From positions 682,001 through 746,000 of the forward strand of contig JBLXBZ010000001.1 of assembly GCA_048265185.1 (NCBI GenBank): a stretch of DNA of 64,000 bases. The letters run 5' to 3'. Within the stretch, counting starts at the first letter, position 1. Every line of letters starts with the position of its first letter. Made by a program: the position numbers and the translations under genes. Positions 40,498 through 49,427 of the stretch are shown here, in pieces. Source of the DNA: JBLXBZ01 sp048265185. Its GTDB lineage: Bacteria > Pseudomonadota > Alphaproteobacteria > Rhizobiales > Stappiaceae. Below the pieces are notes generated by a model. It searched no databases, had not been told where the DNA came from, and worked only from the letters and a program-made list of their open reading frames with translations.

Positions 40498-41703
40498 ATG
40501 AACGAATTTACCCCTTCCAGTTCACAACCTGCGCCGCAATCATGCTGGCCTTCGCTTACCACAATTTCCGCCGGCCTTTTAGCCTGTGTCGTCGGTTTCG
40601 CCAGCTCCTTCGCCGTGGTTCTGCAAGGTTTGAGCGCCATGGGCGCAACGCCCGCGCAATCCACATCAGGCCTGATGGCGCTTTCCATCGCCATGGGACT
40701 GGGCGCGATCGCGTTGAGCCTCGTCTATAAAATGCCCATATCACTGGCTTGGTCGACCCCCGGCGCAGCGCTTCTGGCGGGTTCTCCCATGCCGGAGGGA
40801 GGCTTTTCAGCCGCTGTCGGAGCCTTTATTATCAGCTCGACCCTGATCATTATCGCCGGCTCATTCCGCCCCCTTGGGCGCTTGATCGCCATGATCCCCG
40901 CTCCGCTGGCCAACGCCATGCTGGCCGGCGTGCTGCTTGGCCTCTGTCTGGCGCCCGTGGAGGCGATCGGAGAAATTCCCCTGATGGCGCTGCCTATCAT
41001 CGGCGCATGGTTGATCGCCTCCTATTTCAATCGCCTGCTCGCCGTTCCCGTGGCCGTGGTCGGCGCCGCGCTCATCATCGCCTTCACCATGGAGCCCGGT
41101 TCAATCGATTTACAAGACGCCAAACCATTGCTGGTTTTCGTCGCGCCGACATTTTCTCTGGAAGCTGCGATCGGCATCGCCCTTCCTTTGTTCATCGTCA
41201 CCATGGCCTCGCAGAATATTCCCGGAATGGCGGTTTTGAAGGTCAATGGCTACCAGCCGAAACCAGGTCCCTTGTTCATATCCACCGGGATTTTTTCAGC
41301 ATTATCGGCCCCTTTCGGCGCCCATGCGGTAAATCTCGCCGCAATAACGGCGGCGCTCTGCGCCGGTCCCGACGCGGATCCAAATCCCGCTCGGCGCTAT
41401 TGGGCCGCGATCACCGGCGGCGTTCTTTACTGCTTTTTAGCTTTAAGCGCTGGGTTGGCCGTCGCCATGGTCGCCAGCGCTCCGCCAATTTTGATCGAAG
41501 CGGTGGCGGGCCTCGCCCTTCTGGGCGCTCTTGGTTCTTCCCTGCACGGCGCTTTGCAAAGCGACGCTTACCGAGAAAGCGCGTTGGTGACATTCTTGGT
41601 CACCGCCTCCAGCTTAAGTTTTTTCGGCATATCCGGCGCGTTTTGGGGACTGATCGCCGGTGGAATATTCATTCTCATACGGCGGCCCCAACGTGAAAAC
41701 TGA
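40498..41703 (+). CDS. benE: BenE family benzoate/proton symporter
   Basis: The roughly 401-residue protein has about 12 hydrophobic segments and BenE family text: ISAGLLACVVGFASSFAVVL, MPISLAWSTPGAALLAGSPM, PLANAMLAGVLLGLCLAPVE, ASQNIPGMAVLKVNGYQPKP and PFGAHAVNLAAITAALCAGP. The family is named after the Acinetobacter benzoate transporter, but many members sit outside aromatic operons. No benzoate genes are near, and it is followed by mobA with an 11-base overlap. The substrate is therefore open; translational coupling with the molybdenum cofactor genes is notable. A GTG at 40495 is an alternative start. Confidence 0.9.
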   Translation: MNEFTPSSSQPAPQSCWPSLTTISAGLLACVVGFASSFAVVLQGLSAMGATPAQSTSGLMALSIAMGLGAIALSLVYKMPISLAWSTPGAALLAGSPMPEGGFSAAVGAFIISSTLIIIAGSFRPLGRLIAMIPAPLANAMLAGVLLGLCLAPVEAIGEIPLMALPIIGAWLIASYFNRLLAVPVAVVGAALIIAFTMEPGSIDLQDAKPLLVFVAPTFSLEAAIGIALPLFIVTMASQNIPGMAVLKVNGYQPKPGPLFISTGIFSALSAPFGAHAVNLAAITAALCAGPDADPNPARRYWAAITGGVLYCFLALSAGLAVAMVASAPPILIEAVAGLALLGALGSSLHGALQSDAYRESALVTFLVTASSLSFFGISGAFWGLIAGGIFILIRRPQREN

Positions 41704-42427
41704 CCCCTCTCCCCTTGTGCAAGAGCCCGCGCCCGACGTCATCGGCTGCATTCTGTCCGGCGGACAATCCCGGCGAATGGGCGGCGGTGATAAAACCCTC
41801 AAGATAATCGGCGGCGACGGTCGAAACGGCGTGACCATGCTGGATCACATCTGCGCCAACTTTCGCCCGCAAGTGAAACGGTTGATTCTCAACGCCAACG
41901 GCGACCCGGCGCGCTTCGGCGCCGCACAGTTCCCCATAACGCCGGATCCGGAAGGCGTCGCCGCCGGACCTCTCGCAGGCGTTCTCGCCGGGCTCGACTG
42001 GATGGCGACCAACGCCCCCCGCGCCCATTGGCTGGCGAGCATTCCCGGCGACACGCCCTTTTTGCCCGGCGACACCGTTTCCCAGCTCGCCAACGCCACA
42101 CGGAGCGCAAAACACACTATCGCCCTCGCACGTAGCGAAGGCGGCGTTCATCCCGTTGTCGCCCTTTGGCATGTCTCCTTGCGCGCCGATTTACACGCGT
42201 TTCTATGTTCAGGCGAAAACCCCAAGGTCTTCGCCTTTGTGAACCGGCACCCCCATGTCGCGGTGAGTTTTCCTTGCCAGAGAATAGGGAACCGCGACAT
42301 TGATCCATTTTTCAACGTGAACGAGCCTGAAGACTTAAGGACCGCCGCCTCAATCTACGCCGCAATGTCGCAATCACGCTCAGCACCTCCCTTAACGCAG
42401 GCGCCGATCAGGAGAATCCCGTGTTAA
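41693..42427 (+). CDS. mobA: Molybdenum cofactor guanylyltransferase
   Basis: MobA joins GMP to molybdopterin to give the MGD cofactor of the DMSO reductase family. The nucleotidyltransferase signature is IGCILSGGQSRRMGGGDKTL. Further motifs are PITPDPEGVAAGPLAGVLAG, SIPGDTPFLPGDTVSQLA and the C-terminal DIDPFFNVNEPEDLRTA. The start is either GTG 41693 (11-base overlap with benE) or GTG 41660; neither has a clear ribosome site, and the first conserved residue is 16 codons after 41693. The stop overlaps the moeA start by 7 bases. mobA and moeA thus form one unit with benE. Confidence 0.9.
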   Translation: MKTDPSPLVQEPAPDVIGCILSGGQSRRMGGGDKTLKIIGGDGRNGVTMLDHICANFRPQVKRLILNANGDPARFGAAQFPITPDPEGVAAGPLAGVLAGLDWMATNAPRAHWLASIPGDTPFLPGDTVSQLANATRSAKHTIALARSEGGVHPVVALWHVSLRADLHAFLCSGENPKVFAFVNRHPHVAVSFPCQRIGNRDIDPFFNVNEPEDLRTAASIYAAMSQSRSAPPLTQAPIRRIPC

Positions 42428-43653
42428 GCCACAACGCCTTCTTGGCGAAACTGAAAAAACTTCCCCCCTTGCAACGCTCTTGGGAGACGGAGCCGCTGTC
42501 CCTCGCTCATGGCCGCATATTGGCTCAAGCCATCGACGCCCCGCGAGATATCCCTCCATATGACAATTCCGCCGTAGATGGATACGCTTTCCGCAGCGCC
42601 GACTATAATGAAACCGGCGGTTTCTTTCCCCTCGCCGCACGCATAGCCGCCGGAGACACGCCCCATTCCAGACTACGCGCCGGCGCCGCCGCTCAAATCT
42701 TTACAGGCGCTCCCATGCCTGAAGGCGCGGATACAGTGGTCATGCAAGAAAACTGCGCGCTCCACGAACAAGACGGCGAATCCTATGTAATCATTCCGCC
42801 AGACATTGCCGTAGGCGCCAACAAACGCCCCGCCGGCGAAGACGTGGCGGCGGGAGAACGAATTCTGGAAGCTGGAAGAAGGCTGCAAGCGCAAGACATC
42901 GCGGCGATAGCTTCAACAGGACGCGCGCAGGCGCAGGTGACGCCGCGCTTGCGCATTGGGCTTTTATCATGCGGCTCGGAACTCGCCCGTCCGCCCGCGC
43001 GCCTCGCCGAAGGCGGTATATATGACGCCAATCATTTTTTGCTCTCATCTCTTCTTCCCGCAGGACTGGCGAGCGCCACCGACCTCGGCGTTATCGGCGA
43101 CGATCCGAAGAAATTAACCCAAATCTTGTCAAGCGCCGCCCAAAATTATGACGTAATCCTCACCAGCGGCGGCGCCAGCCACAGCGAAGAAGATCATCTC
43201 GCCCGCGTATTATCCGAACTCGGCTCGTGCGAACAACTTCAACTCGCCATCAAACCCGGTCGTTCGGTTCTCCTGTCCAAAATCGGAGCAACCACGATCG
43301 TCGGCCTTCCGGGAAACCCCGTAGCCGCGATGATTGTATTTTTACTTTACGTGCGTCCCCTTCTCTCCCGACTGGCGGGCGGAGCGTTTACCTCGCCCCC
43401 GCGTATGCAGGTTCCCGCTCAATTCGAAATTACACAGAAAAAAGTCGGTCGAAGAGAATTTCTGCGCGGCGTTCTTTCCACCGACGATGACGGCCTCGTC
43501 ACCGGAGTTACGAAGTTTCCCCGCGACGGCTCTGGCCTGATTTCAAGCGTGCGGGAAGCGGACGGCCTCATTGAAATTCCCGAAGAAACCTCCCGCGTGG
43601 CCGTGGGAGACTTAGTGCGTTTCATTCCCTTCAGCGCATTCGCCTCCTGCTGA
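42421..43653 (+). CDS. moeA: Molybdopterin molybdenumtransferase
   Basis: MoeA inserts molybdate into adenylated molybdopterin. The 410-residue protein shows IDAPRDIPPYDNSAVDGYAF, the PMPEGADTVVMQENC motif and RPAGEDVAAGERIL. The MoCF-biosynthesis motif is VILTSGGASHSEEDHLARVL, followed by VGLPGNPVAAMIVFLLYVRP. The usual TSGGVS motif reads TSGGAS, an acceptable variant. GTG start at 42421 inside the mobA end. The C-terminal domain IV (RREFLRGVLSTDD...AVGDLVRFIPF) is complete. Confidence 0.94.
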   Translation: MLSHNAFLAKLKKLPPLQRSWETEPLSLAHGRILAQAIDAPRDIPPYDNSAVDGYAFRSADYNETGGFFPLAARIAAGDTPHSRLRAGAAAQIFTGAPMPEGADTVVMQENCALHEQDGESYVIIPPDIAVGANKRPAGEDVAAGERILEAGRRLQAQDIAAIASTGRAQAQVTPRLRIGLLSCGSELARPPARLAEGGIYDANHFLLSSLLPAGLASATDLGVIGDDPKKLTQILSSAAQNYDVILTSGGASHSEEDHLARVLSELGSCEQLQLAIKPGRSVLLSKIGATTIVGLPGNPVAAMIVFLLYVRPLLSRLAGGAFTSPPRMQVPAQFEITQKKVGRREFLRGVLSTDDDGLVTGVTKFPRDGSGLISSVREADGLIEIPEETSRVAVGDLVRFIPFSAFASC

Positions 43654-43755
43654 TCGCCCAATGTCCACCAGTAACGCGCTTGACCCGGGCGCAAAGCTTT
43701 TTATAAACACGCAATGCTCACCCTTCAGCCACGACCTTTCCAATATAATCCCCCT

Positions 43756-44385
43756 ATGGAGCCTAAACTCACGGTGCTCCATGAAGACGAAGATATCCTA
43801 GTTCTTTCAAAGCCAAGCGGGTTATTGAGCGTTCCGGGAAAGGCGGCCGATCACGCGGATTGTCTGGAGCGACGCGCGCAAGATATTTTTCCCGGAGCGC
43901 GGACCGTTCACCGGTTGGACATGGACACCTCCGGCGTGATGATTATGGCGCGCCACGCGAAAGCTCACCGGCATCTAGGGCTGCAATTTGAACGCCGGAA
44001 AACGAAAAAGACCTATGTCGCTCGCATTTGGGGGCAAGTCGACGCAGACGAAGGCGTGGTGAACGAACCACTCATATGCGACTGGCCCAATCGCCCCAAA
44101 CAGATGATATGCCATCTTCATGGCAAGCCTTCGGTGACGCGCTGGCGAGTGATGGAGCGCGAGAGTCAAGCCACCCGCATGCTTCTAACGCCGGAGACAG
44201 GTCGCTCACATCAACTGCGCGTTCATATGCTCAGTCTTGGCCATCCTATTCTCGGCGACAACCTCTACGCCCATGAGGCCGCCCGTCGCTCGGCTCCCCG
44301 TCTTCAACTTCACGCCGAAGAACTGACGATTCACCACCCCTCTGACGGCCGCTTTTGCACCTTCCGCGCGCCGTGCCCCTTTTGA
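43756..44385 (+). CDS. rluA: RluA family pseudouridine synthase
   Basis: The 209-residue protein begins LTVLHEDEDILVLSKPSGLL and has the catalytic Asp in HRLDMDTSGVMIMARHAKAH, YVARIWGQVDADEGVVNEPL, and RSHQLRVHMLSLGHPILGDN. The short form without an S4 domain fits RluA (23S rRNA U746 and tRNA U32) rather than RluC/D. An upstream in-frame start at 43714 would add 14 non-conserved residues. It is monocistronic, 100 bases after moeA. The assignment to RluA rather than TruC is moderate; the superfamily is certain. Confidence 0.88.
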   Translation: MEPKLTVLHEDEDILVLSKPSGLLSVPGKAADHADCLERRAQDIFPGARTVHRLDMDTSGVMIMARHAKAHRHLGLQFERRKTKKTYVARIWGQVDADEGVVNEPLICDWPNRPKQMICHLHGKPSVTRWRVMERESQATRMLLTPETGRSHQLRVHMLSLGHPILGDNLYAHEAARRSAPRLQLHAEELTIHHPSDGRFCTFRAPCPF

Positions 44386-44678
44386 GACGAACTGGCGCCC
44401 CCCAGAACAGGTTCTCATAAGCTCAAAGCGCGAATCAGAAAAAATTTTACTTGAAAAGTCCAGACACGAACAAAAAGAAAACAAACACTCAATTGAAGGT
44501 CACACTCCTCCATTGGCGGATATTTTGTGACTAAACCCACAGCTGTGACTTTAAACGAATTTCACTTGTCGCTTAAAAATGTTGAAAGTCGCATAAATTT
44601 AGTGGGAGTATGCATATTCGTTATTCGATAGATAAAAAATGGGTCTCTCCCATAAAAACCAATGTAGGGGATTTTCAC

Positions 44679-45455
44679 ATGCGTTTCACACGTCTCGCCG
44701 CAACCGCCGTAACCGTTCTGGCGCTTATGGGCGCCGCCGAAGCCAAAGACTGGTCGAAAGTGCGGATCGGCACGGAAGGCGCCTACCCTCCCTTCAACAG
44801 CCTCACCTCTGATGGTCAGCTGGTTGGTTTCGACATTGATATCGCCAAGGCTCTTTGCACGGAAATGAAGGTTGAGTGCGAATTCGTCACGCAAGATTGG
44901 GACGGCATCATTCCAGGCCTTCTCGCCGGCAAGTTCGACGCAATCATCGCCTCCATGTCGATCACCGAAGAACGCAAGAAGAAAGTCGGCTTCACCAATA
45001 AATACTATAATACGCCCCCCGCGATCGCCGTCCCCAAAGACAGTTCGCTGGAAGGCACGAGCAACGAAGATCTTGACGGCGTTCTATTGGGCGCTCAATC
45101 CTCGACCACTCATTCTAATTACGCGGAAGAAAAGCTCGGCAACGCCGACCTGAAACTGTACCCGACCCCGGACGAATATAAGCTCGACATCGCCAATGGC
45201 CGTCTTGACGCAGTTATCGACGATGTGGTGGTTCTCTCGGAATGGGTGGATTCAGACGCCGGCGATTGCTGTAAAATTCTGGGCACTCTAACGCCTGATC
45301 TTGAAATCAATGGCCCTGGCGCCGGCATCGCTATTCGTAAGGAAGACGGTGAATTGCGCGACATGTTCAACGCCGCGATCGTCGCTATTCGCGAAAATGG
45401 CGAATACAAGAAGATCAATGACGAGTATTTCGCGTTTGACGTCTATGGCGACTGA
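44679..45455 (+). CDS. Polar amino acid ABC transporter substrate-binding protein (HisJ/ArgT type)
   Basis: The 258-residue precursor has a signal peptide (MRFTRLAATAVTVLALMGAA-EAKD). SBP family 3 motifs follow: VRIGTEGAYPPFNSLTSDGQ, LVGFDIDIAKALCTEMKVEC, WDGIIPGLLAGKFDAIIASM with SITEERKKKVGFT, and the ligand Asp in LDAVIDDVVVLSEW. Residue patterns suit cationic amino acids (Lys, Arg, Orn, His). ATG 44679 is the start; the open frame upstream lacks family character. It heads an operon with two permeases, and a long stem-loop separates it from them. No ATPase gene follows. Confidence 0.92.
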   Translation: MRFTRLAATAVTVLALMGAAEAKDWSKVRIGTEGAYPPFNSLTSDGQLVGFDIDIAKALCTEMKVECEFVTQDWDGIIPGLLAGKFDAIIASMSITEERKKKVGFTNKYYNTPPAIAVPKDSSLEGTSNEDLDGVLLGAQSSTTHSNYAEEKLGNADLKLYPTPDEYKLDIANGRLDAVIDDVVVLSEWVDSDAGDCCKILGTLTPDLEINGPGAGIAIRKEDGELRDMFNAAIVAIRENGEYKKINDEYFAFDVYGD

Positions 45456-45478
45456 TAATCAATAAATACGATGGTGAC

Positions 45479-45512
45479 GGCGCGCTTTTCTTTTCATCAA
45501 GAAAAACGCGCC
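45479..45512 (+). promoter_or_regulatory. Long stem-loop between binding protein and permease genes
   Basis: GGCGCGCTTTTCTT (45479-45492) pairs with AAGAAAAACGCGCC (45499-45512) at 13 of 14 positions around a TTCATC loop. There is no long T-run behind it. It may protect the binding-protein message from 3' decay and lower permease expression. Confidence 0.7.
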
Positions 45513-45542
45513 GATTTCCGCCTCTAACGACGGCTCGTTTAC

Positions 45543-46256
45543 ATGAACGAAGCATTGACGCTTCTCTCTTTCGGTCCAGACGGCTGGGGAGATCAGATTG
45601 TATCAGGCGTGCAGGTCACCGTGCTGCTCGCGTTGGCGACGCTGCCTTTTGGACTGATCTTGGGTTTCTTACTGGCGCTCGCGAAAAATTCGGGTGAACA
45701 GTCGCTGGCGTCCGCCGCTGATATTTTCACAACGATTTTTCGCGGCCTGCCCGAACTTTTGACGTTGTTCATCGTCTATTACGGCGCGCAAATTCTGATC
45801 AAGAATATTACGGACCTGTTTTTTGATAATCTTTACATAGAGATAAACAGCTTTTTCGCGGGCATGGTGGCGCTTGGCCTAGTGTTTTCCGCCTACTCTT
45901 GCGAAGTCTTCATGTCGGCTTTTAAGGCCATTCCCCAAGGGCAATATGAAGGTGGGCAAGCGCTCGGCCTCTCTTCGCGGCAAACAATGCTCCTCGTCAT
46001 AATGCCGCAACTGATCCGCCTCGCTCTCGCTGGCTTATCCAATTTATGGCTTATCCTGCTGAAGGAAACCGCGCTTGTCTCGGTGGTCGGCTTGAGCGAC
46101 ACATTACGCGAAACCGGCGTCGCCGCCCGGGTGACCAAAGAACCGTTTCTATTTTATGGCGTCGCCTGCCTGATCTACCTCACTCTGTCGATCATCTCCT
46201 CTTATGGTCTTGGCAAACTTGAAGCCTGGACAAAACGCGGGGAGAAACGCACATGA
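45543..46256 (+). CDS. Amino acid ABC transporter permease (HisQ type)
   Basis: The 237-residue protein has five hydrophobic segments and the EAA loop KAIPQGQYEGGQALGLSSRQ of the polar amino acid family (HisQ/ArtQ). LATLPFGLILGFLLALAKNS and TIFRGLPELLTLFIVYYGAQ are typical. It forms the membrane heterodimer with the following permease, whose start overlaps by 4 bases. Inner membrane. Confidence 0.93.
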   Translation: MNEALTLLSFGPDGWGDQIVSGVQVTVLLALATLPFGLILGFLLALAKNSGEQSLASAADIFTTIFRGLPELLTLFIVYYGAQILIKNITDLFFDNLYIEINSFFAGMVALGLVFSAYSCEVFMSAFKAIPQGQYEGGQALGLSSRQTMLLVIMPQLIRLALAGLSNLWLILLKETALVSVVGLSDTLRETGVAARVTKEPFLFYGVACLIYLTLSIISSYGLGKLEAWTKRGEKRT

Positions 46257-47104
46257 GCCATATGCCCCCCGCGCAAACAGCGGCGTCAGAGCGCACCCAA
46301 ACTCCCCCGCCGCCCAAACCGCGCTCATGGAGCAAGGCACGGATTATAGGAACTGGTCTTCTGGGCTTTTGGGCTCTATGCGGACTGGGCGTAATTTGGG
46401 TGTTGATCAGCGGCTACGACGGCGATTTTTATCAAAAATACGCTCCCAAATTTCTAACCGGGACCATCACCACCTTACAACTGGTCGCGACGTCCATCGC
46501 CATTGGATTTCTTCTCTCCTTGCCGCTCGCTTACACGCGCATGTCGCGCAACCGGGCGCTCTCCGCACTAGGCTTCTCCTATGTGTATTTCTTCCGCGGC
46601 ACCCCTCTGTTGGCGCAAACCTTCCTGATTTATTATGGCGTTGGCTCTTTCGTGGGCTTTTTCCGCGACGTGGGACTTTGGTGGTTTTTCCGTGACGCGT
46701 GGAATTGCGCCGTTCTGGCTTTCGTCCTCAACACGGCCGCCTATCAAGCAGAAATTTTACGTGGAGCCATTCAAACCATCGGCAAGGGCCAGTGGGAAGC
46801 GGCCAAATCGCTTGGCCTTCCGTTCCACATCACCTTCGGGAAAATCATTCTCCCCCAATCCATGATCGTCGCGCTGCGCCCTTATGGCAATGAAATCATC
46901 CTGATGATCAAAGGCTCCGCCATTGTATCGATCATCACGATCTATGATCTAATGGGGGAAACGGAGCGGGCGTACTCGCGCTCATTCGATTTTCAAACCT
47001 ATATCTGGGCGGCCATTATCTATCTCGCGATCGTTGAAATTTTGCGCCGCGTGTGGAACGGGCTTGAAACCAGACTTACACGCCATCTACAAAGAGCGGG
47101 ATAG
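46253..47104 (+). CDS. Amino acid ABC transporter permease (HisM type)
   Basis: The 283-residue protein has an unusual N-terminal extension of about 35 residues rich in Pro, Gln and Ser (MPPAQTAASERTQTPPPPKP) before the first membrane helix. The HisM/ArtM-type core follows: GTITTLQLVATSIAIGFLLS, YFFRGTPLLAQTFLIYYGVG, and the EAA loop QTIGKGQWEAAKSLGLPFHI. It pairs with the HisQ-type permease. The cognate HisP-like ATPase is not found within the window, so it must be encoded elsewhere or shared with another importer. Confidence 0.93.
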   Translation: MSHMPPAQTAASERTQTPPPPKPRSWSKARIIGTGLLGFWALCGLGVIWVLISGYDGDFYQKYAPKFLTGTITTLQLVATSIAIGFLLSLPLAYTRMSRNRALSALGFSYVYFFRGTPLLAQTFLIYYGVGSFVGFFRDVGLWWFFRDAWNCAVLAFVLNTAAYQAEILRGAIQTIGKGQWEAAKSLGLPFHITFGKIILPQSMIVALRPYGNEIILMIKGSAIVSIITIYDLMGETERAYSRSFDFQTYIWAAIIYLAIVEILRRVWNGLETRLTRHLQRAG

Positions 47105-47217
47105 TTTTCCATCAAGCGGCGCCAGCTCATGGCTCCAGCGTCCCGCTCAAGCTTTTATTCAAAGCAAAGTTCTCGTGCCCGCCTATCCGCGGCGGCACTT
47201 GCGTAGAAAGGTCGATC

Positions 47218-48378
47218 ATGTCCGATAAATCGCAACACATTGAAACGCTGCTCGCTCATGGCGGCGGCGCCGCCGATCCGCAAACTGGCGGCGTCGTTCC
47301 CGCCATTCCGACAGCCACGACTTTCACCCGTGACAGCGATTATAATCTGGTCAGCGCTTCTCATCTTTATAGCCGCGACGACAACGACTTGATCCGTCAG
47401 GTGGAGCATGTGATCGCCTCGCTGGAGAACGCTAGCGATTCACGCCTTTTCGCCAGCGGCATGGCCGCTATCGCAGCCGTCATCCGCAGCGTTCCCCCGC
47501 ATGGAGCGATCCTCGTCCAATCCGGCATTTACTGGGGCGCCACATTATGGCTGCGTAAACACTGCGCGCACAACAAGGTGGAGCTGATAGAAGCCGACGC
47601 GAGCGATCCTGAGGGATTCACCACATTGATCTCAAAAGAAAAGCCAAATCTGGTTTTTATCGAAGTTCCCTCCAATCCACACCTGCGCGTCGCCGATGTT
47701 TCGCGTATTGCGCAAGCCGTCCACGGCGCTGGCGGCGTGCTCGTGGTTGACGCCACCACCGCCTCGCCATTGTTGATGAAAGCCCTGGATCTTGGCGCGG
47801 ACCTTGTACTTCATTCCACCACAAAAGTGCTGAACGGACATTCCGACGCGCTCGGCGGCGTGGTCAGCGTCCGAGACGCGGACTCCAACGCATGGGCGTT
47901 TATTTGCGCCGAACGCCATGACGCCGGCGCGGTCATGGGCCCCTTTGAAGCTTATCTCTTGCTACGCGGCCTAAGAACTCTGGCGATCCGGCTAGAGAAA
48001 ATGTGCGCCACCGCGCAGAAAATCGCCGAATATCTCCACGCCCACCCCGCCATTGAAGCCGTGCTTTATCCCGGTCTGCCCTCTCACGCGGCTCACGAGC
48101 TAGCCGCGCGGCAAATGACGGGCGGCTTTGGGTACCTGATGTCCTTTCTCGTTCACGGCGACGCCAAGGACGCTTTGTCGGTGGTGGGAAAACTCAATCT
48201 TATCCAGCGCGCCACCTCTCTCGGCGGCGTTGAAAGTCTCGCAGAGCATCGCAGTTCCCTTGAAGGCGTCTCCACTGGCGTTCAACCAAACCTTATCCGT
48301 CTTTCCGTAGGCATCGAGCACAGCGATGACTTGATTTCTGACCTGGAGCAAGCGCTGGCCAACCACCGGCGCAGCTGA
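47218..48378 (+). CDS. Cys/Met metabolism PLP-dependent enzyme, cystathionine beta-lyase-like
   Basis: The 386-residue fold-type I enzyme has HIETLLAHGGGAADPQTGGV, TTFTRDSDYNLVSASHLYSR, SGMAAIAAVIRSVPPHGAIL, the Asp of VLVVDATTASPLLMKALDLG and the PLP lysine in LVLHSTTKVLNGHSDALGG. The tail is SLGGVESLAEHRSSLEGV...LIRLSVGIEHSDDLI. This is the cystathionine gamma-synthase/beta-lyase/methionine gamma-lyase superfamily. The exact activity is unsettled. It follows the amino acid importer (about 110 bases) and may process the imported or another amino acid. Confidence 0.88.
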   Translation: MSDKSQHIETLLAHGGGAADPQTGGVVPAIPTATTFTRDSDYNLVSASHLYSRDDNDLIRQVEHVIASLENASDSRLFASGMAAIAAVIRSVPPHGAILVQSGIYWGATLWLRKHCAHNKVELIEADASDPEGFTTLISKEKPNLVFIEVPSNPHLRVADVSRIAQAVHGAGGVLVVDATTASPLLMKALDLGADLVLHSTTKVLNGHSDALGGVVSVRDADSNAWAFICAERHDAGAVMGPFEAYLLLRGLRTLAIRLEKMCATAQKIAEYLHAHPAIEAVLYPGLPSHAAHELAARQMTGGFGYLMSFLVHGDAKDALSVVGKLNLIQRATSLGGVESLAEHRSSLEGVSTGVQPNLIRLSVGIEHSDDLISDLEQALANHRRS

Positions 48379-48429
48379 TCCAACTTACCGGAACGACGTT
48401 TTATCAAGGCACATCTATAGGAGCGACAA

Positions 48430-49314
48430 ATGGCGAAATTAGCCTTCATCGGCCTCGGCGTTATGGGATATCCCATGGCGGGCCACCTTAAAACCCGCGG
48501 CGGTCACGACGTCACCGTTTACAATCGCACATCCGCAAAAGCTGAAAAATGGGTGGCGGATTTCGGCGGCGACAAAGCGCAAACCCCAAAGGAAGCGGCC
48601 AAGGACGCGGATTTCATTTTCTGTTGCGTTGGCAATGACGACGACCTTCGCTCCGTCACAACAGGGCCGGACGGCGCTTTTCACGCCATGAAGCCCGGCG
48701 CGATTTTCATCGACAACACCACCGCCTCGGCGGAGGTTGCGCGCGAATTATATCAAGCGGCGAAAGCAAAAAGCTGCGGATTTCTTGACGCCCCCGTTTC
48801 TGGCGGTCAGGCGGGCGCCGAAAACGGCGTTCTCACGGTGATGATCGGCGGCGACAAAGCCGATTACGACAAAGCCAAGCCCGTTATTGAGTGTTTTGCA
48901 AAATTTGCAGGTCTCATGGGAGAAAGCGGCGCTGGACAGATGGCGAAAATGGCCAACCAAATCTGTATTGCAGGCCTCGTGCAAGGTTTGTCGGAAGCCA
49001 TCCATTTCACCGAAAAAGCCGGACTGGACGTTGGAACAGTTATTTCGGCGATTTCCGGCGGCGCCGCTCAAAGCTGGCAAATGGAAAACCGCTGGGAAAC
49101 CATGCGTGATGGAAAATTCGATTACGGCTTCGCGGTCGACTGGATGCGCAAAGATCTTGGCATCTGCCTGAAAACAGCCAATGACACAGGCGCGCGGTTG
49201 CCGGTGACGGCGCTCGTGGATCAATTCTACGCCGAAGTGCAGGCAATGGGCGGCAATCGCTGGGATACGTCTAGCCTGATAGCCAGACTGCGCAACGCCG
49301 ACAAAAACAACTAA
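48430..49314 (+). CDS. Beta-hydroxyacid dehydrogenase (3-hydroxyisobutyrate dehydrogenase family)
   Basis: The 294-residue protein starts AKLAFIGLGVMGYPMAGHLK (Rossmann GxGxxG). It has FLDAPVSGGQAGAENGVLTV and the catalytic lysine helix GAGQMAKMANQICIAGLVQG, with the C-terminal helical domain FAVDWMRKDLGICLKTANDT. NVTxR-type YNRTSAKAEKWV after strand 2 suggests NADP preference. Candidate substrates include 3-hydroxyisobutyrate, 2-hydroxymethylglutarate and tartronate semialdehyde. It follows the PLP lyase gene by 51 bases, and a strong terminator closes the unit. Same superfamily as LtnD (15952), but the two are clearly distinct proteins. Confidence 0.88.
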   Translation: MAKLAFIGLGVMGYPMAGHLKTRGGHDVTVYNRTSAKAEKWVADFGGDKAQTPKEAAKDADFIFCCVGNDDDLRSVTTGPDGAFHAMKPGAIFIDNTTASAEVARELYQAAKAKSCGFLDAPVSGGQAGAENGVLTVMIGGDKADYDKAKPVIECFAKFAGLMGESGAGQMAKMANQICIAGLVQGLSEAIHFTEKAGLDVGTVISAISGGAAQSWQMENRWETMRDGKFDYGFAVDWMRKDLGICLKTANDTGARLPVTALVDQFYAEVQAMGGNRWDTSSLIARLRNADKNN

Positions 49315-49351
49315 GCCAAGCCCATTACGCTTTATCTATGCGCTCTATACG

Positions 49352-49384
49352 TCTCGGCCTCCCATCAAAGGGGCCGAGATTTTT
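49352..49384 (+). terminator. Intrinsic terminator of the amino acid transport/lyase unit
   Basis: The stem TCTCGGCC/GGCCGAGA with a 12-base loop is followed by TTTTT. It could also serve the convergent Lrp gene in part. Confidence 0.8.
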
Positions 49385-49427
49385 GGTGCTTCACTAACTC
49401 ACGAGTTGGGATAAACCCCGTTTACGC

